Assembly: GCA_963699175.1 (NCBI GenBank)
Contig: OY969418.1
Span: 930,001-994,000, forward strand
Source of the DNA: JACPYM01 sp963699175
Lineage (GTDB): Bacteria; Acidobacteriota; Blastocatellia; RBC074
Direction: 5' to 3'
DNA: 64,000 nt
The position numbers were made by a program, and so were the translations under genes. The notes below the pieces were generated by a model. The model had not been told where the DNA came from, did not search any database, and was given only the letters and a program-made list of their open reading frames with translations. How positions within the stretch are numbered: the stretch's first letter is position 1; each line of letters begins with the position of its first letter. Below are positions 55,837-64,000 of the stretch, in pieces.

Positions 55837-58800
55837 TTAATTGCAGTTTCCAAGCGGGTCACTGCCATTGAGCAGTTCAAATATCAGCGCCAGTGCCCTG
55901 AAATCAGCGCCACGATTCTGGCTGGCTGCTAGTTGCGCCTGCATAAATAACTCCTTGACCATTGAATCCCTGGATAGCGTCACGCCATTGCTCAAAGTCA
56001 CTGGCGCAAACGCAATCCCATAACAACTCAAATTGGCCCACATGGAGTTGAAGAAGGTCGGCGCACCGCCCCCACCTGCGCCCAGCAGGTTGAGCTGTGC
56101 CGCGACAAATTGTTGGTTAAACAGTTGCTGCGAGGACACTGCGCCGAAGGCGCTGCCTTGCAACGCCAACTGAATGGCCACGGTGTTGCTGGTGCTGACC
56201 GCTGCATTGTTATTGGTGCCCGCAATGAACACCCCGCCACGCGGCAGGCGTTCCAAATTGAACAACCAAAATTGCGGCGACCGGAAGCAGACCGTGTCAC
56301 ATTTGACCGGCATAGGTGTCGGCGTCGGTGTTGGTGTTGGTGTTGGTGTTGGCGTCGGCGTCGGCGTCGGTGTTGGCGTCGGTGTTGGCGTCGGCGTCGG
56401 CGTCGGCGTCGGTGTTGGTGTCGGCGTTGGTGTCGGCGTTGGTGTCGGTGTCGGTGTCGGACACGGTTGGCAAATCACCGCACAGGGCAAGCCTGTTGGG
56501 AAGCCACCGGTCAACCCTTCTATCAATCCCGTGCCGGTGCGAGTGCGATCACCCGCCTGCTCCACACGGTTCACGATGACATCGGTGAAGACCAACGAGA
56601 GTGTGCCCGCCCCACTGCTCCGTGTAACGGTGAAGCCCGCCTGCAGGCAGGTATTCAGCGGTGAGCTGGGGTCCATCGAGAATGCCAACAGCAACGGATC
56701 TGTCCGCTGGCCCGCCGTACCAGCAGCCGCCACAAATGGCAATAACGTGCCTGCTGGTGTGGTCGGCCCGTTAGCCGCGCGGTTGTTGCGGAACAACATG
56801 ATGTTCGAGTTGAGCGAGGTCACACGCACGCCACCAGCTTCGACTGTGAAGACGGCCAAGCTGATCACGCCCGTGCCACCAGGATTCTGCACAAACAAAG
56901 TAACCCGGTCGCCGACGCTGGCTCCGCTACTAGCGATTACCAACGGAATGTCCCACAGACTCTCAAGACAAGAGATAGCTGTGAGCGTCCCACCCGCTGT
57001 TGAGAAGCCAACACCTTGCGCCGCCAGCCCATTGAAACCGCCGATGCTGGCGACATCACCGCCGAAGGTTGCGGTGTTGATGTTGAAGATGCTCAAGCCG
57101 GGCACCACACCACCAACCGCTGGTGGCGCGCTGACGGTGAACGAGAGCGGTTGCGGCAATAAGAAGAGGTCGCCTTGTGGCGATGTCGCACTAGTCGTAA
57201 AGCCATGCCCGACGGCCGGGATCTGCAATGGTGGACACGGCGGTTGAATCGGACAAGCTGGACAAACGACTTGGCAGGCCAAGCCCGTCGGGAAGCCCCC
57301 TGTCAGTCCGCCGATCACGCCTGTGCCAGTGCGCGTGCGATCACCCGCTTGCTCCGCACGGTTTACAATAATGTCGGTCATAACCAGTGAGAGCGTTCCC
57401 GTTCCAGCGCCACGCGCGACAGTGAAACCCACCTGCAAGCAGGCATTGAGCGGCGAGTTGGGATCCATCGAGAAGGCTAACAGCAATGGGTCCGTCCGCT
57501 GGCCCGCTGTCCCCGCAGCAGTCGCAAATGGTAGTAATGTTCCGGCAGCCGTGGTCGGCCCGGTAGCTGTCCGGTTGTTGCGGAAGAGCGAGATGTTCGA
57601 GTTCAGCGAGGTAATACGCAGGCCGCCAGCTTCGACGGTGAAGACGGCCAGATTGATGACGCCCGACCCGTTAGGATTCTGGACAAACAGCGTGACCCTG
57701 TCACCGACTGTCGCACCGTTGCTAGCAATCACCAGCGGAATGTCCCACAAGCTATCGAGACAAGAGATGGCAGTCAGCGTGCCACCCGCGGTGGAGAAGC
57801 CGAAGCCTTGTGGCGTCGTAGTGGCAAAGCCGCCGATGCTCGTGACATCACCACCAAAGGTTGTTGCGTTGACATTGAAGATGCTTAGGCCAGGCACCAC
57901 GCCGCCAACCGACGCAGGGCTGGTAACCGCGAATGACAACGGCGATGATAAGAGGAAGAGATCGCCCATCGGCAATGAAGCGTTGGTAGTAAACCCGTGC
58001 GTCAATGCCGGAACTTGCAGCGGTGGGCAAGAAGGTTGGGTCTGACAAACAGGGCATGAAACTCCGCACGGCAAGCCCGTCGGGAAGCCGCCCGCCAATC
58101 CTTCGATCAAGCCAGCGCCTGCCAGCGCACGATCACCTGCGCGCTCCGCGCGATTGACAATAAGGTCGGTGATGACCAGCGAGAGTGAGCCCACACCGCT
58201 GCTACGCGCCATTGTCACGCCCAATTGCAAGCAAGCATTGAGGGGCGAACTGGGATCCATTGAGAAGGCCAACAACAGCGCGTTGGTGCGCTGCCCCGCT
58301 GCCCCGGCGGGATCCACGAATGGCAAGAGCGCCCCGGCGGGCGTGTTGCCAGGCCCGCTGGCCGCACGGTTGTTGCGGAAGAGCGTGATGTTAGAGTTGA
58401 GCGAGGTGACACGCACACCGTCGGATTCGACGGTGAAAACGGCCAGATTGGTCACACCCGTGCCGTTAGGATTTTGCACGAAGAAGGTGAGCCGGTCGCC
58501 AATGCTAGCTCCATTGCTGGCGATTGCGAACGGAATATCCCAAAGGCTCTCAGCACAAGAAAGCGCGGTCAGCGTCCCGCCTGGAGTAGAAAAGCTGAAG
58601 CCTTGAGGGGTCGTGGCGGCGAATCCATCTATGCTGCCGACATTGCCGCCGAAGGTTGCTGTATTGACAGCGAAAGTACTAAAACCCGGAATTACCCCAC
58701 CGACTGCCGCGGGCGTCACCACCGAGAGTGGAATCGGCTGCGGCAATAAGAAAAGATCGCCTTGTGGCGAGTTGGCGCTGGTCGTAAAACCGTGTGTAGT

Positions 58801-58965
58801 AGCGGGAATAAGAATTTGCGTGCAGGTAGTTGTCCCTTGCGCTGAAACTGTTCCAGTAGTGCCCGTCGTGCCTCTGTCTAAGAACCAAAGCGTGCCGAAC
58901 AGAACAGCCGTGAACAAGGTAAAGCTACAGATCAAACCAAAGAGACGAGGATTTGGTCTTCCCAC
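55837..58965 (-). CDS. Secreted protein of three ~270-residue repeats, a Pro-Thr linker and a C-terminal domain
   Basis: 1042 residues. After a signal/anchor segment (FGLICSFTLFTAVLFGTLWFL), three homologous blocks of ~270 residues run at about 48-320, 320-590 and 590-860. Each holds HGFTT near its start, GDLFLLP or GDLFLLS, a conserved SLWDIPF or SLWDIPL, LFRNNR, LAFSMDP and a Cys-rich end (for example CPVCQTQPSCPP). A (Pro-Thr)~24 linker leads to a ~130-residue domain beginning CDTVCFRSPQFWLF. I do not recognise the repeat family; the beta-rich blocks and linker suggest a cell-surface binding protein. Nucleotide-level similarity between blocks is high, implying recent duplication. Confidence 0.85.
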   Translation of the reverse strand: MGRPNPRLFGLICSFTLFTAVLFGTLWFLDRGTTGTTGTVSAQGTTTCTQILIPATTHGFTTSANSPQGDLFLLPQPIPLSVVTPAAVGGVIPGFSTFAVNTATFGGNVGSIDGFAATTPQGFSFSTPGGTLTALSCAESLWDIPFAIASNGASIGDRLTFFVQNPNGTGVTNLAVFTVESDGVRVTSLNSNITLFRNNRAASGPGNTPAGALLPFVDPAGAAGQRTNALLLAFSMDPSSPLNACLQLGVTMARSSGVGSLSLVITDLIVNRAERAGDRALAGAGLIEGLAGGFPTGLPCGVSCPVCQTQPSCPPLQVPALTHGFTTNASLPMGDLFLLSSPLSFAVTSPASVGGVVPGLSIFNVNATTFGGDVTSIGGFATTTPQGFGFSTAGGTLTAISCLDSLWDIPLVIASNGATVGDRVTLFVQNPNGSGVINLAVFTVEAGGLRITSLNSNISLFRNNRTATGPTTAAGTLLPFATAAGTAGQRTDPLLLAFSMDPNSPLNACLQVGFTVARGAGTGTLSLVMTDIIVNRAEQAGDRTRTGTGVIGGLTGGFPTGLACQVVCPACPIQPPCPPLQIPAVGHGFTTSATSPQGDLFLLPQPLSFTVSAPPAVGGVVPGLSIFNINTATFGGDVASIGGFNGLAAQGVGFSTAGGTLTAISCLESLWDIPLVIASSGASVGDRVTLFVQNPGGTGVISLAVFTVEAGGVRVTSLNSNIMLFRNNRAANGPTTPAGTLLPFVAAAGTAGQRTDPLLLAFSMDPSSPLNTCLQAGFTVTRSSGAGTLSLVFTDVIVNRVEQAGDRTRTGTGLIEGLTGGFPTGLPCAVICQPCPTPTPTPTPTPTPTPTPTPTPTPTPTPTPTPTPTPTPTPTPTPTPTPTPMPVKCDTVCFRSPQFWLFNLERLPRGGVFIAGTNNNAAVSTSNTVAIQLALQGSAFGAVSSQQLFNQQFVAAQLNLLGAGGGGAPTFFNSMWANLSCYGIAFAPVTLSNGVTLSRDSMVKELFMQAQLAASQNRGADFRALALIFELLNGSDPLGNCN
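56314..56460. repeat. Hexanucleotide array encoding the Pro-Thr linker
   Basis: 147 bases of imperfect 6-bp units (GGTGTC/GGTGTT/GGCGTC) encode 25 prolines and 24 threonines in alternation on the minus strand. Copy number changes would keep the frame and alter linker length. Confidence 0.9.
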
Positions 58966-59758
58966 AGTGATTTCTCCTTTGCTTTATTGAAACGCAACAG
59001 CTCCGCCATTGTCGCAGGCTGTCGAGAGACGTTTGATTTATCAACGCTGACACTGCCACTGAGGCGGAGTCAGCACTATCCGCGTACGGGTTTCAGAGGG
59101 GAATCGTGGGAATGCAAGGAGGGGAATCAGTTTTAGGAGTTGCTTGTAATGGAGGTAAGACGATCAAAGGGTTGCTGGCTATTTTGGGCAGCCATTCCCC
59201 AGTGATAACATCACGGACAGCTACCTCCTGTTAATGCACATTTGCCATGCACAAAATGGTTGCTGCGAGCAAAAGCTACTGACACAAACACAGATTTGCC
59301 GGGCAGGCGACTGCGTTTTTATAACCTCACCCTTCTCTTCAACTCGTACTCGCATTAATCCACGAAAGAACCCTGCGGAAGAAAACCACTTGATCACGGC
59401 ACTTCATTGCAGGTAGTGTGCCAAGTCACCCAAACTGCGGGCGTCATTGTGTATTATTTTTGTGGCTTTGTATAGACCAAAAATCTGGACGCGAAAAGCC
59501 AATCTATGAGCTTTAGCTAAGTCCTGACTTTGCAATCTACTCATACACTGTGTTTCAGCTAGGTACAATCCCTCTGTTTTTGCAATTATCATATTTCGCG
59601 TAATTATTGCTCAACATAGAAATTGCTGCTATCAGCCAAACATAAACCAAGATGTTCGCCCAGCCATCACTGTCGTACGTAGCCGATACACACCTCCAAT
59701 TGATGTCTTCAGCGATTACAACCAATCTCAACAGCAAGACAGCAATACGCACTACCGA
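58966..59758. other. Gap with no recognisable gene
   Basis: 793 bases between the triple-repeat gene and the dehydratase. The left part contains the upstream region of the triple-repeat gene. Short frames here lack ribosome sites and family features. No tRNA, strong palindrome or terminator was noticed. Confidence 0.5.
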
Positions 59759-61489
59759 CTAATGTGATTTGCGTGTGACTGCTGCCCCGCTCTTACCTAC
59801 CAGAAAATCAAAATCTGCGCCGCGGTCCGCTTGCAGTACGTGCTCTACATAAAGCTTGTAGTAGCCTCGCTCATACGGCTGCGGCTGCGGTTGCCAATTC
59901 GCGCGGCGGCGCTGAAGCTCTGCCTCAGAGACATCCAGGTGCAAGCGCCGCGCTGCCACATCCAACTCGATGACATCACCGTCTTCAACCAGCGCGAGTG
60001 TGCCACCAGCCGCGGCTTCAGGCGCAACGTGTAAAACGACTGTGCCGTATGCCGTGCCGCTCATCCGCGCATCCGAGATGCGCACCATATCCGTGACACC
60101 CTGCCGCAACAGCTTCGGCGGCAAATCCAGGTTGCCGACTTCGGGCATACCCGGATAACCTTTTGGGCCACAGTTCTTCAACACCAACACGCAGCTTTGA
60201 TCAACGTCCAAATTCGGATCGTTAATGCGCGCGTGAAAGTCTTCAATGTTTTCAAAAACTACTGCGCGCCCGCGATGCTGCATCAACTCCGGAGTGGCGG
60301 CAGACGGTTTGATAACCGCGCCGTCCGGACACAAGTTGCCGCGTAAGACGACGATGCCACCCTGCTCTGTCAGCGGCTCAGTAAGCGGCTTGATCACCTC
60401 GCGGTTCCAACACGGCGCATCCTGAATATTCTCGCCAATCGTTTTGCCATTGATCGTCAGCGCGTCGCGATGAATCAGCTCGCCCAATTCTCGCATCACC
60501 GCTGGGACGCCGCCCGCGTAGTAAAAGTCTTCCATCAAATACTCGCCCGATGGCATCAGGTTGACCAGGCACGGCACATCTCGGCCCAAGCGATCAAAAT
60601 CTTCCAGCGTCAACTCAATCCCCGCGCGCCCGGCAATTGCCAGCAAGTGAATCACCGCATTGGTCGAGCCTCCAACCGCGCCCAACACGCGAATCGCGTT
60701 CTCAAAGGCTGGCCTGGTCAGAATCTGCGACAGTCGCACGTCTTCGTGCACCATCTCAACGATGCGCCGCCCGGCCAAATGCGCCAACGCGTAGCGGCGC
60801 GCATCCACTGCCGGAATTGCGGCGTTGTGCGGCAAGGCAATTCCTAGCGCCTCGACTATACTCGCCATCGTCGAAGCCGTGCCCATCGTCATGCAATGCC
60901 CGGCAGAACGGCTCATACAGCCTTCAGCTTCTTGAAAATCGGCGAGCGACATCGTTCCGGCGCGCACTTCCTCGCTAAACTTCCAGACGTTGGTGCCAGA
61001 ACCGATCTCTTCGCCGCGAAACTTACCGTTGAGCATTGGCCCACCGGAAACGACCAGCGTCGGCAGATCACAACTGGCCGCGCCCATCACCAGCGCGGGC
61101 GTAGTCTTGTCGCAACCAACCAACAGGATCACACCGTCCATCGGGTTGGCTCGAATAGATTCTTCGACATCCATGCTCGCCAAGTTGCGAAAGAGCATTG
61201 CCGTCGGGCGCAGCAATGGCTCGCCCAGCGACATCACCGGAAACTCTACGGGAAAGCCGCCCGCTTCATACACGCCGCGTTTGACGCGCTCAGCAATTTG
61301 TCGAAAGTGTGCGTTACAAGGTGTCAATTCCGACCATGTATTACATATCCCAATTACTGGCCGCCCATCAAACAAGTGGTCGGGCAGTCCTTGATTCTTC
61401 ATCCAACTGCGATGGATGAAGCCACCTTTGTCTTTTGGCTCGAACCAAGCGCGACTGCGCAGCTTGCGCCCGTTGTTTTGTTCACTCAT
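59759..61489 (-). CDS. IlvD/Edd-family sugar-acid dehydratase (L-arabonate dehydratase-like)
   Basis: 576 residues with AGAGGAAAG before the ATG. Iron-sulfur ligands are C58 (NTWSELTPC), C126 (GCDK) and C199 (SAGHC); other family blocks are GGSTNAVIHLLAIA and SDARMSGTAYGT. The N-terminal RSRAWF and GFIHRSWMKNQG are typical of the sugar-acid branch (arabonate, xylonate) rather than the amino-acid enzyme IlvD. It dehydrates an aldonate to a 2-keto-3-deoxy acid. It stands alone here but fits with the uronate genes at 40-45 kb. The exact sugar is not determined by sequence. Confidence 0.9.
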   Translation of the reverse strand: MSEQNNGRKLRSRAWFEPKDKGGFIHRSWMKNQGLPDHLFDGRPVIGICNTWSELTPCNAHFRQIAERVKRGVYEAGGFPVEFPVMSLGEPLLRPTAMLFRNLASMDVEESIRANPMDGVILLVGCDKTTPALVMGAASCDLPTLVVSGGPMLNGKFRGEEIGSGTNVWKFSEEVRAGTMSLADFQEAEGCMSRSAGHCMTMGTASTMASIVEALGIALPHNAAIPAVDARRYALAHLAGRRIVEMVHEDVRLSQILTRPAFENAIRVLGAVGGSTNAVIHLLAIAGRAGIELTLEDFDRLGRDVPCLVNLMPSGEYLMEDFYYAGGVPAVMRELGELIHRDALTINGKTIGENIQDAPCWNREVIKPLTEPLTEQGGIVVLRGNLCPDGAVIKPSAATPELMQHRGRAVVFENIEDFHARINDPNLDVDQSCVLVLKNCGPKGYPGMPEVGNLDLPPKLLRQGVTDMVRISDARMSGTAYGTVVLHVAPEAAAGGTLALVEDGDVIELDVAARRLHLDVSEAELQRRRANWQPQPQPYERGYYKLYVEHVLQADRGADFDFLVGKSGAAVTRKSH

Positions 61490-61569
61490 TGCTTTCCTCT
61501 GATTTCTACCTCGAATCGGAATGAAGGTTCTCTTTTAAGCTACTCCGAACGATACGGCAAATGAATGAG

Positions 61570-61763
61570 TCAGGAGCCAAATTGCTGCTCGATGATCTCC
61601 GCCGCCAGTGACAGAAAATCGTAAGCGGTAACCAGACCGACCAATCGCTCATCCTCAATCACAGGAAAACAACCGATCTGGCAACGGCGCATAATTTCCA
61701 ACGCCTTAAGTGTGGGTGTTTCGGGCGTGACAGTTATGTAGCTGTGATGGGCGGCAAGGTTTT
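61570..61763 (-). pseudogene. CBS-domain protein remnant, 5' part missing
   Basis: A 63-codon stretch on the minus strand, ending TGA at 61570, reads as one CBS motif (ITVTPETPTLKALEIMRR, CFPVIEDERLVGLVTAYDFL) plus a short tail. There is no start codon before it; the codon immediately upstream in frame is the TAA stop of the YgjP-like gene. CBS proteins normally have a pair of these motifs, so the first motif and the start have been lost. Confidence 0.8.
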
Positions 61764-62085
61764 AGCCTACTTTCTTTCGCGCACTTTCGAACTGTTTGTG
61801 ATTTGGTATGTAGGCTGACAGTAAGCTGTTGAATAGTTTTCCGTGATTAGGCAAGCGGAGATGCAAGAGTTCGTGAACGATCACATAATCCTGAAACGCT
61901 TTTGATTCTTGTAACAAGTCCTCCGCAAATGAGACCCAGCCTGCGGTAGAACACGATGCCCACTTGGATGTCATCCGCTGTACGCGAATGCGCGTTGGCT
62001 TCACCTTCAAACGCCCGGCCCAGAGTTCTACGCGCTCCTTGAATGCCTCGCGCGAGTCGAGTGTTAATGCCGTTCGTCTGCTCAT
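61762..62085 (-). CDS. YgjP-like (DUF45/SprT-type) zinc metallopeptidase
   Basis: 107 residues with H-E-x-x-H in VIVHELLHLRLPNHGKLF, and RVQRMTSKWASCS upstream, the typical YgjP layout. At about half the size of full YgjP proteins (~230 residues), it contains only the peptidase core. Its ATG overlaps the hsdR TGA (ATGA), so it is translated with hsdR. Small YgjP-like genes are often found next to type I restriction genes; the role there is not known. Confidence 0.88.
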   Translation of the reverse strand: MSRRTALTLDSREAFKERVELWAGRLKVKPTRIRVQRMTSKWASCSTAGWVSFAEDLLQESKAFQDYVIVHELLHLRLPNHGKLFNSLLSAYIPNHKQFESARKKVG

Positions 62086-64000
62086 TTGCGCCTGATGATA
62101 AGTATTTGTTCGGCCAAGCTGATCATGCGTTTTCCGCCGACGATGGGCAGCAAAATCTTATAGACCTCAGCCTTCAGTTGCCGCTTTTCGTCGGCATTGC
62201 TCTCGTAGTTAGGAAAGCGGCTGAAAGCTCCGGCGATTTCTACCGCTGTCTTCTCAGGCGCTGGCACTTCCTCGCGTCTGAGCGCCCAATAGATGGCGAA
62301 GGTATGCACGTCGAATCCGGTGCGCTTTCGTTCCTCCTCAAGCGCGCGCTTCTCCTCCATCAGTTGCTTTAACCGCTCTAGCGCTTCAAACGTCGAAGTC
62401 TGCCGCTCGGTCATGGCTTCGAGGATCGCCTCTGCACGTTCGCCGATACCAAAGAAGACAGGATCCTGCTTCGCTTGCTCACCCGCAGCTTGAGCCAGGA
62501 CGCGCGCCATGTTGATAACTTTAGCGTTCTTCAGGGGCCGTCCGTCCCTCAACGCCTCCAGCGCTTCCTCGTCAAAGTCTATGGCCTCGGTCATTCGATC
62601 TATGCCGTGCGCTGTGGCGTGATCCCGAACCAGCGTCTCCGTTTTATGGGCGACTTCGCCGATGAAAGAGGTCTTCTTGCCGTAGGCGATGCGCAGCATC
62701 ACGTAGATGTCGGCCAGCCGATTGTAGTCTTCGATGTAGTCGCGCAGTTCCGGAGAAGGAGAAAGGATTTCGTAAAGCGTCTCAACCTCTTTGAAGAACT
62801 CGGCGAACTTTTGCCGTTCTTCTTTCTCCAGGAACGTTTCATACAATAGCCGTTCAAGTTTCTCGTCATTGCCGCCCGCGCCTCCCGACTGCTTCAAGTA
62901 ATCCTTACCCTGGCCATCCATCAGCTCTGTGAAACGCTCCAGCAACAGGTCGAGGTCTTCAATGACGCCGCTCACTTCGTCCGAGTCGAAGGCTAACGCC
63001 TTGTTCAATTCTTTCAGAATGCCCACGAAGTCCACAATCAGACCGCAGGGCTTTTTGATTCCCTGTTCGTCCTCATACGGGCGATTCACGCGCGCGATGG
63101 CCTGCAACAGCACGTGATCACGCATGGGCTTGTCGAGATACATGCAGTAGAGCACGGGCGCGTCGTAGCCGGTGAGCAGTTTATCGGTGACGATGAAGAT
63201 CTTCGGCAACTGATCAGGCTTCGGAAAAGTTTTGCGCGCCTTCTTTTCCGCAGTCTCATCGAGTTGGAGCCGGGCAACCAGCGGGCGATCCACCACGTCG
63301 GCCGCGTTCTTCGTGTAGATCGGCACAGAGTATTCAGGTGGCAGATACTTATCGAGCGCCGTCTTGTAAAGCGCGCACGCCTCTCTGTCTACGGCCACGA
63401 GAAATGCTTTGTATCCGAGCGGCTCGACATTCTCGCGGAAATGCTGCGCGACAAACTGCGCGACCTTATCAACCCGGTCATCCGCCTTGAGAAAAGCCCG
63501 CAAGGTGACGGCCCGGTCCAGGATTCTGTTCAGGTCGTCAATGTCGCTGATCCCTTCAGTCTCCTTGATGCTCAGGAATTCCTTCTCCAGCACTTCCTCA
63601 GGCAACACCATCTCGATTGGCGCGAGCGTATGACGCAGCTTCAGCGTCGTTCCATCTTCGATTGATTCTCGAATCGAATACTTATCGAGATAGCCTTTTT
63701 CATCTTCCTTGCCGAAGGTCTTGAACGTCCCTTTGCCATAAGCCGTCTGATCTATCGGCGTGCCGGTAAAGCCGATCAAGGTTGCGTGGGGGAGGGCACC
63801 CATCAGATAGTTGCCAAGATCGCCGCCTGTTGACCGGTGCGCTTCGTCAATCAGCACGAAGACATCCGAGCGCGTGCAACTGTCTTTCCGCAGCCCATCA
63901 AATTTGTGAATCATCGAAACGATCAGGCCCCGAAAGTCCTGGTCGAATAAATCCTGGAGCTTGGCCTTGCTCTCGGCATAAGCGACATTGATTTGCCGCC
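62082..64000 (-). CDS. hsdR: Type I restriction enzyme R subunit, 5' end outside the window
   Basis: The frame is open to the right edge, so the start and N-terminal nuclease domain lie beyond it; about 638 C-terminal residues are visible. The helicase part shows DEAHRS (motif II), GFTGTPI (motif III), KIFIVTDKLLTGYDAPVLYC (motif V-like) and QAIARVNRPY (motif VI). The remaining ~330 residues form the helical C-terminal region that binds the methylase subunits. HsdR translocates DNA with ATP and cuts it. hsdM and hsdS should lie further right. The YgjP-like peptidase is coupled at its 3' end. Confidence 0.93.
   Translation of the reverse strand, partial: RQINVAYAESKAKLQDLFDQDFRGLIVSMIHKFDGLRKDSCTRSDVFVLIDEAHRSTGGDLGNYLMGALPHATLIGFTGTPIDQTAYGKGTFKTFGKEDEKGYLDKYSIRESIEDGTTLKLRHTLAPIEMVLPEEVLEKEFLSIKETEGISDIDDLNRILDRAVTLRAFLKADDRVDKVAQFVAQHFRENVEPLGYKAFLVAVDREACALYKTALDKYLPPEYSVPIYTKNAADVVDRPLVARLQLDETAEKKARKTFPKPDQLPKIFIVTDKLLTGYDAPVLYCMYLDKPMRDHVLLQAIARVNRPYEDEQGIKKPCGLIVDFVGILKELNKALAFDSDEVSGVIEDLDLLLERFTELMDGQGKDYLKQSGGAGGNDEKLERLLYETFLEKEERQKFAEFFKEVETLYEILSPSPELRDYIEDYNRLADIYVMLRIAYGKKTSFIGEVAHKTETLVRDHATAHGIDRMTEAIDFDEEALEALRDGRPLKNAKVINMARVLAQAAGEQAKQDPVFFGIGERAEAILEAMTERQTSTFEALERLKQLMEEKRALEEERKRTGFDVHTFAIYWALRREEVPAPEKTAVEIAGAFSRFPNYESNADEKRQLKAEVYKILLPIVGGKRMISLAEQILIIRRK

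Noticed and set aside
55500..55871. 123-codon plus-strand frame
   Set aside because: It crosses two hairpin elements and overlaps the end of the minus-strand gene; no domain is seen.
56174..57247. Plus-strand frame encoding long Val-Gly repeats
   Set aside because: It is the antisense of the Pro-Thr linker and repeat blocks of the minus-strand gene, without ribosome site or domain.
59404..59752. Small minus-strand frames with hydrophobic stretches
   Set aside because: No ribosome sites or conserved features; ordinary open frames in a non-coding gap.

Overview
The window looks like chromosome from an Acidobacteriota bacterium, most likely of the Blastocatellia/Solibacter type. Pointers are two ADOP-type orphan ABC permeases (one behind a PadR regulator), two secreted proteins ending in the TIGR03437 domain typical of Acidobacteria, an Oar-like TonB-dependent receptor with a carboxypeptidase-regulatory-like head, PSCyt1/DUF1549/DUF1553 and DUF1080 proteins, and Tat-exported Gfo/Idh/MocA oxidoreductases. 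This is inferred from gene families; no rRNA or tRNA gene was found. No transposase, integrase, prophage or CRISPR array was found either.

Layout. 1-7.6 kb: edge of a sorbosone-dehydrogenase-like gene, an AT-rich HEPN-like orphan, rtcA, a haem-binding DUF1549/DUF1553 protein, a DUF1080 hydrolase, and an HNH nuclease with a small partner. 7.7-10.3 kb: O-methyltransferase and Tat-exported oxidoreductase. 10.6-14 kb: a tight three-gene operon of unknown role (degenerate CBS-like protein, four-helix membrane protein, membrane-anchored 5'-nucleotidase-like phosphoesterase). 14.3-17.1 kb: membrane-anchored PQQ-type propeller and secreted DUF4350-like protein with an attC-like site between them. 17.7-24.2 kb: PadR-ADOP pair, Nudix/nucleotidyltransferase pair, second ADOP convergent with it. 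24.6-37.1 kb (all minus strand): LSm-like membrane protein, oxidoreductase, TIGR03437 and DUF11 secreted proteins, molybdopterin oxidoreductase, a frameshifted TonB receptor, and upstream of it a TIR protein with one membrane helix and a lectin-like periplasmic domain. 37.4-46.2 kb: sulfatase, PhyH dioxygenase, hydrolase, LarA-like protein, SDR, tagaturonate epimerase (UxaE) and an oxidoreductase, which reads as a uronate/sulfated-sugar catabolic region; an IlvD/Edd sugar-acid dehydratase at 60-61 kb could join it. 46.5-59 kb: ECF sigma factor with small partner, a 2133-residue SdrD-B/DUF11 surface protein, a DCC protein, and a 1042-residue secreted protein made of three ~270-residue repeats plus a Pro-Thr linker. 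61.6-64 kb: a type I restriction block (hsdR plus YgjP-like peptidase) abutting a beheaded CBS-domain gene.

Most distinctive points: the TIR-helix-lectin protein translationally close-coupled to a TonB receptor; the CBS/membrane/nucleotidase operon; and at least six long inverted-repeat elements scattered between genes, alike in architecture but not in sequence. Functions are assigned from motifs read by eye; no database search was run.
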